Shown here in pieces: positions 23,102 to 32,001 of a DNA stretch of 41,017 nt. The notes beneath the pieces are model-generated. The model was not told where the DNA came from and ran no database searches. It saw only the letters and a program-made list of their open reading frames with translations. The translations under genes and the position numbers were made by a program. Within the stretch, counting starts at the first letter, position 1. Every line of letters begins with the position of its first letter. The DNA is from an uncultured Alphaproteobacteria bacterium (GTDB taxonomy: Bacteria > Pseudomonadota > Alphaproteobacteria > Rhizobiales > Beijerinckiaceae), in assembly GCA_937988775.1 (NCBI GenBank), contig CALKHP010000031.1:1-41017 (forward strand). The letters run 5' to 3'.

Positions 23102-25951
23102 TCAGTCGCCGCTGATGGCGTGCTTGGCGCGGGCCCACCAGCCGGAGCGCTTCGGCTTGTTCGGATCGGAGACCTCGAGAACCGGCGCGCTATCCTCCGG
23201 TTCGGCGGCCACGGGAGCCGGTGCCGGTGCCGGAGCCGGTTCCGGCTGAACGGCCGGCTCGGCCTCGGGCTGCGGCGCGGCGGCAACTTCCTCGGCGACG
23301 GGCTTGGCCGTGGCCTTGCGGCGGGTGCGGGCCGGCTTCGGCGCGGGGGCGGCTTCCTCGCCCTCGGCCGCGGGGGCCTCGGCTGCGGTGTCCGCCTCGA
23401 CAGCCTTCGGCTTGCGGGTCCGGGTGCGCTTCGGCTTCTCGGCCGGCGCGGCCGCTTCGACCGGAGCCTCCGGCTCGGCCGCGCCGGCGGCAACCGCTTC
23501 GGGTGCAACCGCTTCGGGTGCGACCGGGGCCGGCATCTCGACGGGCGCGGCGTCGTCGCTCTCCGCGCTCACGATATCGCTGCCGGTCTCTTCGCCCTGC
23601 CGGCGGCGACCGCCGCGACGGCCGCGCCGGCGGCGGCGACGGCCTTCGCCATCCTCATGCGCGCCGGTGGCCTCGGCGCCGTGCTCGTCGTCGTCATGGC
23701 CGGATTCGGAGGCTTCCTCGCCGCTGGCGCTCTCGTCGCCGGCGTGTTCGGCATCCTCATGCCGGTCATGCCCGTTTTCGTGACCGTTGTCCTGGCCGGC
23801 CTCGTGACCGTTCTCGCCACGGCCGCCGCGCCGGCGCCGGCGCCGCTTGCGCCGACGGCCATTCTGGTCGTCGCCGTTGGTGTCGTCGCCACGGGCCTCG
23901 TGACGCTCGCCCTCGGCCTCGCTGTCCTCGGCTTCCTCGAAATCCTCGACCTCGTCGTCTTCCTCGGGCTCGATGATCGGGGCGGCCGACAATTTGGCGA
24001 GCGCCTCGGGCGTCGGGCCGGCCGCCGGCTCGCCGCGCTCGACGACGAAGGACTGGCCGCCGCTCAGGTGATCATCGGCGAGGATGCTGATGATGACGCC
24101 GAAGCGCTCCTCGAGCGCGCGCAGATGCGGGCGCTTGTGGTTGAGGACGTAGAAGGCGACCTCGGTGCGGGTGCGGATGATGAGGTCGTGGCTGGCGTTG
24201 CGCAGCAGCGTATCCTCGATGGCGCGCACCAGATGCAGCGCGAGCGAGGGCGTGGAACGCAGGAAGCCGGTGCCGTTGCAATGCGGGCACGGGCTGGTCG
24301 AGCTTTCGAGCACGCCGGTGCGGATGCGCTGGCGCGACATTTCCAGCAGGCCGAAATGCGAGATGCGGCCGACCTGGATGCGGGCGCGATCGTTCTTGAG
24401 CGCATCCTTGACCTTGCGCTCGACCGCCTTGTTGTTGCGGCTCTCCTCCATGTCGATGAAGTCGATGACGATCAGGCCGGCGAGATCGCGCAGGCGCAAC
24501 TGGCGGGCGACCTCGTCGGCCGCCTCGAGATTGGTCTTGAGGGCGGTGTCCTCGATATTGTGCTCGCGCGTCGAGCGGCCCGAGTTGACGTCGATGGCGA
24601 CGAGCGCCTCGGTCTGGTTCATGACGATGTAGCCGCCGGATTTCAGCGTCACCACATTATTGAACATCGCATCGAGCTGGGCTTCGACGCCGAAACGGGC
24701 GAAGAGCGGCTGCGGCTCGCGGAACGGCTTCACCGCCTTGGCATGGCTCGGCATGAGCATGCGCATGAAGTCCTTGGCCTCGCGATAGCCTTCCTCGCCC
24801 GAGACATGAACCTCGTCGATATCCTTGGAGTAGAGGTCGCGGATGGCACGCTTGACCAGCGAGCCTTCCTCGTAGACCAGGTTCGGCGCCGAGGATTGCA
24901 GCGTCAGCTCGCGGACATTTTCCCACACGCGCAGCAGATACTCGAAATCGCGCTTGATCTCGGCCTTGGTGCGGCTGGCGCCGGCGGTGCGCAGGATGAC
25001 GCCCATGCCCTCCGGAACCTCGAGTTCCTGCGCCATGGACTTCAGGCGCTTGCGGTCGTCCGAGCTGGTGATCTTGCGGGAAATGCCGCCGCCGCGCGCC
25101 GTGTTGGGCATCAGCACCGAATAGCGGCCGGCGAGCGAGAGATAGGTCGTCAGCGCCGCGCCCTTGTTGCCGCGCTCTTCCTTGACGACCTGCACCAGCA
25201 GCACCTGGCGGCGCTTGATAACTTCCTGGATCTTGTATTGGCGGCGCGGCCGGTAGCTGCGCTCGGTGATCTCCTCGAGGGCATCGCCGCCGCCGATCTG
25301 CTCGACATGGTCTTCCTCGTCATGACCATTATCGTCATGGCCGTTGTCATCATGGCCGTGATCGTCATCGCCATTGTCGTGCTGGCCATGATCGTCATCG
25401 CCGTGATCATCACCATGATCATCCTGGCCATGGTCGTCATGATGGCTGTCATCGGCATCATGATCGTCGTGAACGGCGCTGGCTTGATCGGCGTCATCCG
25501 CGCCGGCTTCAGGGGCGGTCTCGCCGGCGGCTTCAAGGGCGGCGGCGTCCTCGCTCACACTCTCGTCGTCGCGGCGCGCGGCGCGTCCGCTGCGGCGCGG
25601 CCGGGTGCGGCGCTTGCTGCGGCGCGAGTGGCTTTCTTCCTCTTCCTCCTCGCCGCGCCTGGCGCTGCGCGCGTCTTCCGCGAGCAGCGCCTCGCGGTCG
25701 GCGACGGGGATCTGGTAATAATCCGGGTGGATCTCGCTGAAGGCGAGGAAGCCGTGGCGGTTGCCGCCAAAATCGACGAAGGCGGCCTGGAGCGACGGTT
25801 CGACCCGCGTGACCTTGGCCAGGTAGATATTGCCGCGAAGCTGCTTGCGCGCGGCGGATTCGAAGTCGAATTCCTCGACTCGATTACCGCGCAGCACCAC
25901 GACCCGGGTTTCTTCCGGGTGCGATGAATCGATGAGCATCGTATTGGGCAT
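23102..25951 (-). CDS. rne: Ribonuclease E/G
   Basis: 949 residues from ATG 25951. The N-terminal S1 RNA-binding domain (about 35-85 and resumed at about 235-280) is split by a long charged insert whose middle (residues about 161-215) is almost pure His/Asp/Gly. The catalytic domain has IDVNSGRS with D454, VIDFIDM with D497/D500, and the zinc-link C555-P-H-C558-NGTG. The C-terminal third (from about 650) is low-complexity: acidic, Arg-rich blocks and an Ala/Pro/Glu tail, the disordered scaffold for degradosome partners. It is the main endonuclease for mRNA decay and rRNA/tRNA processing, in the cytoplasm at the inner membrane. ATG 25951 is the true start since MLIDSSHPEETRVVVL is the conserved N-terminus; an upstream extension of 53 codons is unlike the family. 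Confidence 0.96.
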   Translation of the reverse strand: MPNTMLIDSSHPEETRVVVLRGNRVEEFDFESAARKQLRGNIYLAKVTRVEPSLQAAFVDFGGNRHGFLAFSEIHPDYYQIPVADREALLAEDARSARRGEEEEEESHSRRSKRRTRPRRSGRAARRDDESVSEDAAALEAAGETAPEAGADDADQASAVHDDHDADDSHHDDHGQDDHGDDHGDDDHGQHDNGDDDHGHDDNGHDDNGHDEEDHVEQIGGGDALEEITERSYRPRRQYKIQEVIKRRQVLLVQVVKEERGNKGAALTTYLSLAGRYSVLMPNTARGGGISRKITSSDDRKRLKSMAQELEVPEGMGVILRTAGASRTKAEIKRDFEYLLRVWENVRELTLQSSAPNLVYEEGSLVKRAIRDLYSKDIDEVHVSGEEGYREAKDFMRMLMPSHAKAVKPFREPQPLFARFGVEAQLDAMFNNVVTLKSGGYIVMNQTEALVAIDVNSGRSTREHNIEDTALKTNLEAADEVARQLRLRDLAGLIVIDFIDMEESRNNKAVERKVKDALKNDRARIQVGRISHFGLLEMSRQRIRTGVLESSTSPCPHCNGTGFLRSTPSLALHLVRAIEDTLLRNASHDLIIRTRTEVAFYVLNHKRPHLRALEERFGVIISILADDHLSGGQSFVVERGEPAAGPTPEALAKLSAAPIIEPEEDDEVEDFEEAEDSEAEGERHEARGDDTNGDDQNGRRRKRRRRRRGGRGENGHEAGQDNGHENGHDRHEDAEHAGDESASGEEASESGHDDDEHGAEATGAHEDGEGRRRRRRGRRGGRRRQGEETGSDIVSAESDDAAPVEMPAPVAPEAVAPEAVAAGAAEPEAPVEAAAPAEKPKRTRTRKPKAVEADTAAEAPAAEGEEAAPAPKPARTRRKATAKPVAEEVAAAPQPEAEPAVQPEPAPAPAPAPVAAEPEDSAPVLEVSDPNKPKRSGWWARAKHAISGD
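25307..25471 (-). repeat. Degenerate tandem repeats encoding a His/Asp-rich insert in RNase E
   Basis: About 165 bases made of imperfect short units related to GATGACCATGGC-like sequence, which in the rne frame give repeats such as DDHG, HDDN and DDNG. Roughly 20 His and 28 Asp occur in about 55 residues. Read on the plus strand the same DNA gives only hydrophobic residues, which is a by-product of the codon pattern. Confidence 0.8.
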
Positions 25952-26567
25952 TGAGAACTCTCTCGGGCGGCCAGGCGACGGCATAAGCGCGGGCGCTCGC
26001 GCGTGCGAGCCTTGCCTCGGGTGCCGGTGCGTGGGCGCATGGTGATGAAAATGAACGGACGCATTCCATCCATCCGCGATCTGGCGCGGCTGGGGCAAGG
26101 AAACGTCCAACGAAACGGGAAAGAAACGAGCGAAGGCGCCGGGCAGCCTGTGGTGTCCTGATTGCCGTGGCGATTGCTCTCATTACCTATCGTCCTCAGG
26201 CGGAGCATGTTGCTCCGGACGGGCCGCAACTCCCGAGTGACCAGTGCGGGCTGTGGCGGTGCGACGCCGACGCGAGGTTGCGTCGTGCTACTTCCACAGC
26301 TTTTTTCGATGAACACGGCGGAAGCGGGAAACGCCCGAGCATCCGACTCGCCTTCAAAAAAGACTGGCCTTCCGGCATTTAGTCTCGATCGGGGGGCTTT
26401 GGCAAGATGAAAGCGGCGTCTTTTTGCCCAGGTCTTTTGCCATGGCCTTGTCTGTTGTTCTCGTCTCTTGCCGTCGCTGGCGGCGCCGTCGCCACGCCCT
26501 TGCCGCATTCGGCATCGACACGGCGCTGATTGAGCGCAAACACGATTCACGCCAGAATCGGAGCGGC
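25952..26567. other. Divergent intergenic region between rne and the amidase gene
   Basis: 616 bases without a supported gene. On the minus strand it should contain a long rne 5' leader, in keeping with the autoregulated leaders known for RNase E genes; on the plus strand, the amidase promoter. An in-frame upstream extension of the amidase (from 26424) is Arg-rich and lacks family resemblance, so I leave it out. I could not identify promoter hexamers with confidence. Confidence 0.45.
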
Positions 26568-27869
26568 ATGTCGGCACGATTCGTACCCTCTTTTCAGGTT
26601 GTCAGGGCAGTTCATGCGCTGGCGCTGCTGTGCGCGCTCGCGCTGCCGGCGCTGTTGCAGCCGGCGACGGCGCAGACCGCCGCCGTGCCGCCCGAGCGCA
26701 TTGCCGCCACTGGCGTCGCCGTCCGGGCCGATGCCGCCGGCACCGAAATCCTGATCGACCTGACCGCCCCGGTCGAGGTCACGGCCGGGGTGCTGCTGCG
26801 CCCGGCCCGCATGACGCTGGACCTGCCCGGCGTGGTGTTCGGCAACGACGCCGGCACGGGCGGCAAGGGGGAGGGGCTGGTGGCCGGCTATCGCTACGGC
26901 GTGTTCATGAAAGGCAGTTCGCGCATCGTGCTCGACCTGACCGGCCCCAGCCGACTGGAAGCGGTCAAGACGGAGCCCGGCCCGGCCGGCACGCGCCTGA
27001 TCGTGCGGCTGGCGCCAAGCTCGGCGCGCGATTTCGAGACCGCGGCGCGCGCCGCCGAAACGCAGCGCACGCTCGGCCACGGCACGGATGGGCCGGAGGG
27101 GGCGCCGCAACCGGATGGGCCGGGCGCCAGCGGGGCGGCGAACCTGCCGCTGGTGGTGATCGATCCGGGCCATGGCGGCATCGATCCGGGCGCCGCCAAT
27201 GGCGATGAGGTCGAGAAGGATATCGTGCTGCGGTTCGGGCTAGCGCTGCGCGACAAGCTCGCCGCCTCCGGCAAGGTGCGCGTGGCGATGACGCGTGACG
27301 ACGATACGTTCCTGCCGCTGGCGGACCGGGTGAAGTTCAGCCGCGAGCATGGCGCGCGCTTCTTCATCTCGATCCATGCCGATACGCTCGCCGATGGCGC
27401 GGGCGTGCGCGGCGCCACCGTCTATACCAGCGCGGCGCGGGCCTCCGACGCGCGCACGGCGCAACTCGCCGAGAAGGAGAACCGGGCCGATCTCGTCGCC
27501 GGGATCGAGGCTCCCGAGGAAAAGAACGAGGTCGCCGATATCCTGTTCGACCTGACGCGCCGCGAGACGCGGCACATGTCGAATCAGTTCGCGCACGTTC
27601 TCGTGAAGACGCTGAAACGCTCGATCGCCACCAACAAGAACCCGATGCGCTCGGCGAATTTCTGGGTGCTGCGCGCCTATGACGTGCCCTCGGTGCTGCT
27701 GGAACTCGGCTATCTCTCCAGCCGTGACGATCTGGCGCTGATGATTTCCGATCAATGGCGGGATTCGACGGCGCAGGCCGTCGCCGACGCCATAACCGGC
27801 TATTTCGGCGAAAAGGCCGCCGGCGCGCGGCGGCCGAACGTGGGCGCGCGCGGGGATGGGCCGTTGTGA
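26568..27869 (+). CDS. N-acetylmuramoyl-L-alanine amidase (AmiC-like, AMIN + Amidase_3)
   Basis: 433 residues. A signal peptide (about 1-36, hydrophobic VHALALLCALALPALL) is followed by an AMIN domain (about 45-150) for envelope targeting and a zinc-dependent Amidase_3 domain (about 195-425). Zinc ligands and the catalytic Glu: H202 in VIDPGHGGIDPG, a Glu in DEVEKDIVL, H270 in SIHAD and E379 in VLLELGYLSS. It cleaves the bond between N-acetylmuramic acid and the stem peptide in the periplasm, separating daughter cells. ATG 26568 has GGAG four bases upstream and begins a proper signal peptide. It is followed by the PBP1A gene after 287 bases; this pair between rne and prfB is a familiar order in Hyphomicrobiales. 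Confidence 0.94.
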   Translation: MSARFVPSFQVVRAVHALALLCALALPALLQPATAQTAAVPPERIAATGVAVRADAAGTEILIDLTAPVEVTAGVLLRPARMTLDLPGVVFGNDAGTGGKGEGLVAGYRYGVFMKGSSRIVLDLTGPSRLEAVKTEPGPAGTRLIVRLAPSSARDFETAARAAETQRTLGHGTDGPEGAPQPDGPGASGAANLPLVVIDPGHGGIDPGAANGDEVEKDIVLRFGLALRDKLAASGKVRVAMTRDDDTFLPLADRVKFSREHGARFFISIHADTLADGAGVRGATVYTSAARASDARTAQLAEKENRADLVAGIEAPEEKNEVADILFDLTRRETRHMSNQFAHVLVKTLKRSIATNKNPMRSANFWVLRAYDVPSVLLELGYLSSRDDLALMISDQWRDSTAQAVADAITGYFGEKAAGARRPNVGARGDGPL

Positions 27870-28156
27870 CAATGTCGGCTTTGCCACAGTTTCGCGCTAA
27901 AGTGCGCTCATCACGCGAGTTCGGTGGTTCGTGGCGCCGCAATCATGGTAAGCAATGCGGTAATCGAGCCCCGCGTCCCGCATGGCACGCCGGGCGGACG
28001 CTGGAGCAGGGATACGGACGTGGGTGCGGTGTTCACGCGGTTTCTGTTCTAAACTGTTGGAATCGATCATAATGATGCACGAAGCGGGAGGCTCCCGCCC
28101 GAAGCCATCATGATCCTCAAGGACCTGGGGCGCTTGCAGCGGCCTGACTGACAACA

Positions 28157-30574
28157 ATGCGATTCATTGGTCGATTTCTCGGATTCGTGTTCGGTCTTGC
28201 CGCCTTCGGGGTGGTGATTGGCGGCGCTGTCGCCGGATTCTTCATCTGGAAATATTCGCAAGGCCTGCCGGATCACCAGCAACTCGCCGCCTACGAGCCG
28301 CCGGTGATGACGCGCATCCACGCCGCCGATGGCGCGTTGATGGCCGAATACGCCACCCAGCGCCGGCTCTATTTGCCGATCCAGACGGTGCCGAAGCTGC
28401 TGATCGATGCCTTCCTCTCGGCGGAAGACAAGAATTTCTACGAGCATAACGGCATCGACCCGACCGGCATCGCGCGCGCGGTCGTCAACAACTTCCGCGG
28501 CGGATCGAGCAGCCGGCAGCAGGGTGCCTCCACCATCACCCAGCAGGTCGCCAAGAACTTCCTGCTCACCAACGAGCAGACGCTCGAGCGCAAGATCAAG
28601 GAAGCGCTGCTGGCGCTGCGGATCGAGTCGACCTTCTCGAAGGACAAGATCCTCGAACTCTACCTCAACGAGATTTACCTTGGCCTCGGCAATTACGGCG
28701 TCGCCGCCGCGGCGCTGAATTATTTCGGCCGCTCGGTCAACGAGTTGACGCTGGCGCAGGCCGCCTATCTCGCCGCGCTGCCGAAAGCCCCGAACAACTA
28801 CAACCCGTTTTCCCAGCACGAGGCCGCCGTGACGCGGCGCAACTGGGTGATCGATCGCATGGTCGAGAACGGCTATGTCGATCGCAAGGCCGGCGATGCG
28901 GCCAAGGCCGAGCCGCTGACCGTCACGTTGCGCACCGTGTCTCCCGACACGCTGTCGGCCGGGTTCTTCGCGGAGGAGGTGCGGCGCGAGTTGGCCGACC
29001 GCTACGGCTACAAGAAACTGTACGAGAGCGGGCTGTCTGTGCGCACCACGCTCGACCGCAAGCTGCAGCGCATCGCGCGCAAGGCGCTGACCGACGGGCT
29101 GGTCCGCTTCGACGAGGCGCATGGCTGGCGCGGCGCGATCAAGAAAATCCCGCCGACCTCCGACTGGGGCCAGATCCTCGGCGAGGAGAAGGCTTATAAC
29201 GACATAAAGCCATGGCGTCTGGCCGTCGTGCTCAATGCCAGTGCGACATCGGCCGAGATCGGCCTGCAACCGCCGCGCGAGCCGTCCGGCGCGCTCAGCA
29301 AGCAGCGCGAAACCGGCACGATCACCGTGCAGGACGGCGGCCGGCTGGTGAAGAAGAACGTTGCCGCGACGCTTTCGGCCGGCGACGTGATCTATGTCGA
29401 GCCGGTCGAGGGCAAGCCCGGCATCTACCGGTTGCGGCAGATCCCCGAGGTCTCCGGCGCCATCGTGGCGATCGAGCCCTATACCGGCCGCGTTCTGGCG
29501 ATGATCGGCGGCTTCAGCTACGACATGTCCGAGTTCAACCGGGCGACGCAGGCAATGCGCCAGCCCGGTTCCGCCTTCAAGCCCTTCGTCTACGCGACGG
29601 CGCTCGATAACGGCTACACCCCCTCCAGCATCGTCATGGACGAGCCGATCGAGATCGATCAGGGCGGCGGGCAGGGCATGTGGCGGCCGGATAATTTCGA
29701 CTTCAAGTCGCACGGCCCCAAGACGCTGCGCTACGGCGTGGTCTATTCCAAGAACCAGATGACGGTGCGCCTCGCGCGCGATGTCGGCATGCCGCTGATC
29801 GCCGAATATGCCAAGCGCTTCGGCATTTACGACGATCTCGCGCCCTATCTGTCGATGTCGCTCGGCGCCGGCGAAACCACCGTGCTGCGGCTGACGGCGG
29901 CCTATGCCATGCTCGACAATGGCGGCAAGCGCATCCGTCCGACACTGATCGACCGCATCCAGGATCGCTGGGGCACGACGATCTTCAAGCACGAAGAACG
30001 CAAATGCATCGGCTGCCAGGCCGAGGAGTGGAAGAACCAGGACGAGCCCAAGCTGGTCGACGACCGCGAGCAGGTCATCGACCCGATGACCGCCTACCAG
30101 ATCACCTCGATCATGGAGGGCGTGATCCAGTACGGCACCGGCGCCAGCATCCGTGATCTCGGCAAGACGCTGGCCGGCAAGACCGGCACGACCAACGGGC
30201 CGAACGACCTGTGGTTCGTGGGCTACTCGCCGGACCTCGCGGTCGGGGTCTATATCGGCTACGACAAGCCGCGCCCGCTCGGCACCGGAAAATCGGCGCA
30301 GGCCTCGACCTGGGCGGCGCCGATCTTCAAGGAGTTCATGAAGCTCGCGCTTGCCGGCAAGCCCGACAGCAAGTTCCGCATCCCGCCGGACATGAAGCTG
30401 ATCCGCGTCAGCAAGGCGACCGGCCTGCGCGCCGGTCCGGGCGACGAGGGCGCCATCCTCGAGGCATTCAAGCCGGGCACCGCGCCGCCTGAAAGCTTCA
30501 ACTATGGCGGCGCCGGCGCGAGCGGCGCGGAATCCGACAAGGCCGTGACCTCGGGCACCGGCGGGCTTTACTAA
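28157..30574 (+). CDS. mrcA: Penicillin-binding protein 1A (bifunctional transglycosylase/transpeptidase)
   Basis: 805 residues. Membrane anchor at about 8-31. GT51 transglycosylase with catalytic Glu E90 in SAEDKNFYEHNG and the QQGASTITQQVAKN and LELYLNEIYLG motifs. The transpeptidase has S472-A-F-K475 in QPGSAFKPFVY, the SKN motif in VVYSKNQMT, and K675-T-G-T in AGKTGTTNGPNDLW. An OB-like insert (about 300-430) lies between the two domains, as in other PBP1A proteins. It polymerises and cross-links peptidoglycan on the periplasmic face. The 287 bases upstream show no gene. The gene is followed by an inverted repeat and prfB. Confidence 0.97.
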   Translation: MRFIGRFLGFVFGLAAFGVVIGGAVAGFFIWKYSQGLPDHQQLAAYEPPVMTRIHAADGALMAEYATQRRLYLPIQTVPKLLIDAFLSAEDKNFYEHNGIDPTGIARAVVNNFRGGSSSRQQGASTITQQVAKNFLLTNEQTLERKIKEALLALRIESTFSKDKILELYLNEIYLGLGNYGVAAAALNYFGRSVNELTLAQAAYLAALPKAPNNYNPFSQHEAAVTRRNWVIDRMVENGYVDRKAGDAAKAEPLTVTLRTVSPDTLSAGFFAEEVRRELADRYGYKKLYESGLSVRTTLDRKLQRIARKALTDGLVRFDEAHGWRGAIKKIPPTSDWGQILGEEKAYNDIKPWRLAVVLNASATSAEIGLQPPREPSGALSKQRETGTITVQDGGRLVKKNVAATLSAGDVIYVEPVEGKPGIYRLRQIPEVSGAIVAIEPYTGRVLAMIGGFSYDMSEFNRATQAMRQPGSAFKPFVYATALDNGYTPSSIVMDEPIEIDQGGGQGMWRPDNFDFKSHGPKTLRYGVVYSKNQMTVRLARDVGMPLIAEYAKRFGIYDDLAPYLSMSLGAGETTVLRLTAAYAMLDNGGKRIRPTLIDRIQDRWGTTIFKHEERKCIGCQAEEWKNQDEPKLVDDREQVIDPMTAYQITSIMEGVIQYGTGASIRDLGKTLAGKTGTTNGPNDLWFVGYSPDLAVGVYIGYDKPRPLGTGKSAQASTWAAPIFKEFMKLALAGKPDSKFRIPPDMKLIRVSKATGLRAGPGDEGAILEAFKPGTAPPESFNYGGAGASGAESDKAVTSGTGGLY

Positions 30575-30579
30575 CCGGG

Positions 30580-30680
30580 GCGAATAGCGAATAGGGAGTA
30601 GCGAATAGAGGGGCACGGTTCATGCCCCTGGCCGCTTTCCAGCTCCATTCGCTACTCGCTACCCCCTATTCGCTACTCCC
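30580..30680. repeat. Inverted repeat built from GCGAATAG/CTATTCGC units
   Basis: The left arm (30580-30608) repeats GCGAATAG with a GGGAGTA spacer; the right arm (30648-30680) is its inverted form, with CTATTCGCTACTC and ATTCGCTACTCGC. An inner GGGGCA (30610-30615) / TGCCCC (30623-30628) hairpin is near the left arm. It fills most of the gap between the PBP1A stop and the prfB start. It could end the mrcA transcript or be a dispersed element; no other copy is in this window. Confidence 0.75.
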
Positions 30681-30702
30681 CCCGAAAGGCATACCCACCC
30701 CC

Positions 30703-31831
30703 ATGCGTGCTGAAACCGAGGCGCTCACCGAAGCGATCAAGCAGTCTGTCGGGCTGCTGAGGAGGCATCTTTGACTGGGATCGCGCCCAGAAACGCCTCG
30801 CCGAACTGAACAATCTCGCCGAGGATCCGACGCTGTGGGACGATGCGGCGGCGGCGCAGAAGCTGATGCGTGAGCGCACCGGGCTGGAGGATCGTATCGC
30901 CGGCATCAAGCGCCTCGAGAGCGGGCTCGAGGATGCGCTGACCCTGATCGAGCTCGGCGAGGCGGAGGAAGATGCCGCCACCATCGCCGAGGGCGAGGAG
31001 ATGCTGCGCCAGCTCGAGAAGGAGACCGCGACGCTGCAGGTCGAGGCGCTGCTCTCCGGCGAGGCCGATGGCAACGATACCTATCTCGAGGTGCATTCGG
31101 GCGCGGGCGGCACGGAGAGCCAGGACTGGACCCAGATGCTGATGCGCATGTATTCGCGCTGGGCCGAGCGGCGCGGCTTCAAGGTCGAGGTCGTCGACCT
31201 TGCCGATGGCGACGAGGCCGGCATCAAGGGCGCCACGCTGCAGGTCAAGGGCAAGAACGCCTATGGCTGGCTCAAGACCGAGGCCGGCGTGCACCGGCTG
31301 GTGCGCATCTCGCCGTTCGATTCGAACGCGCGCCGCCATACCAGCTTCGCCAGCGTCACGGTCTATCCGGTGATCGACGACACGATCGTCGTCGATATCG
31401 ATCCGTCCGATGTGCGCACCGACGTGATGCGTTCGGGCGGCGCCGGCGGCCAGCACGTCAACAAGACCGAATCCGCCGTGCGGCTGGTGCATATTCCGAC
31501 CAACATCATGGTGGTGTCGCAAGGCGACCGCTCGCAGCACAAGAACCGCGACGCCGCGTGGAAGATGCTGCGCGCCAAGCTCTACGAGCGCGAGCTGAAG
31601 ATCCGCGAGGAGGCGGCCGCCGCCGAACAGGCCGCCAAGACCGATGTCGGCTGGGGCCACCAGATCCGTTCCTATGTGCTGCAGCCCTACCAGCTCGTGA
31701 AGGACCTGCGCACCGGCAAGACCTCGTCGAGCCCGAGCGAGGTGCTCGATGGCGGCCTCGACCCGTTCATCGAGGCGGCGCTGGAGAAGCGCATCCAGGG
31801 CGGCGAGGACGTGATCGACGATATCGATTGA
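30703..31831 (+). CDS. prfB: Peptide chain release factor 2, with +1 programmed frameshift
   Basis: Two frames are joined: 23 codons from ATG 30703 to CTT 30769-30771, an in-frame TGA at 30772-30774, then the +1 frame from GAC 30773 to the stop at 31829-31831, giving about 375 residues. The joined protein reads SVGLLRRHL then DWDRAQKRLAELN, as in other RF2 proteins. The catalytic GGQ is in SGGAGGQHVNKTES, and the anticodon-like SPF in VRISPFDSNARRHTS. RF2 reads UGA and UAA and releases the finished peptide. Low RF2 makes the ribosome pause at the internal UGA and slip, so the protein controls its own synthesis. Confidence 0.97.
30761..30775 (+). promoter_or_regulatory. prfB: Programmed +1 frameshift site of prfB
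   Basis: GGAGG (30761-30765), then CAT, the slippery CTT (30769-30771) and TGAC (30772-30775): the classical arrangement in which an internal Shine-Dalgarno sequence three bases before CUU helps the P-site tRNA-Leu slip forward by one base. Confidence 0.95.
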
Positions 31832-31876
31832 GTGGGGGCGAAGGCGGTTGCTCGGCTTCCCTCTCCAACTTCCCCG

Positions 31877-31950
31877 CCTCATCCTGAGCCTGTCGAAGGA
31901 TGGTCCAGAACACGCTGGCTGGAGCGTGTTTCGACAAGCTCGACATGAGG
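31877..31950. repeat. Intergenic palindrome, dispersed-repeat family B
   Basis: The left arm CCTCATCCTGAGCCTGTCGA (from 31877) and right arm TTCGACAAGCTCGACATGAGG-like sequence (to 31950) are imperfect inverted copies. Inside is a perfect hairpin AACACGCT / AGCGTGTT (31908-31930). It lies between the convergent prfB and M23 genes, where it could serve as a two-way transcript end. Confidence 0.75.
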
Positions 31951-32001
31951 TGGTGCAGGGGATTGAATGCCCGGCCTGTCGCCTCGCAGGTTTTCCTGTC
32001 T

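Noticed and set aside
25307..25471. Short repeats considered as a CRISPR-like array
   Set aside because: The units are degenerate, in the rne reading frame and without spacers; there are no cas genes nearby.
23060..25927. Plus-strand frame opposite rne with a strongly hydrophobic stretch like membrane helices
   Set aside because: The hydrophobic stretch is just the reverse reading of the His/Asp repeats (GAT/CAC read backwards as ATC/GTG). RNase E is intact on the other strand.
28067..30616. Minus-strand 849-codon frame opposite the PBP1A gene
   Set aside because: PBP1A carries all transglycosylase and transpeptidase motifs on the plus strand; the antisense frame has no recognisable domain.
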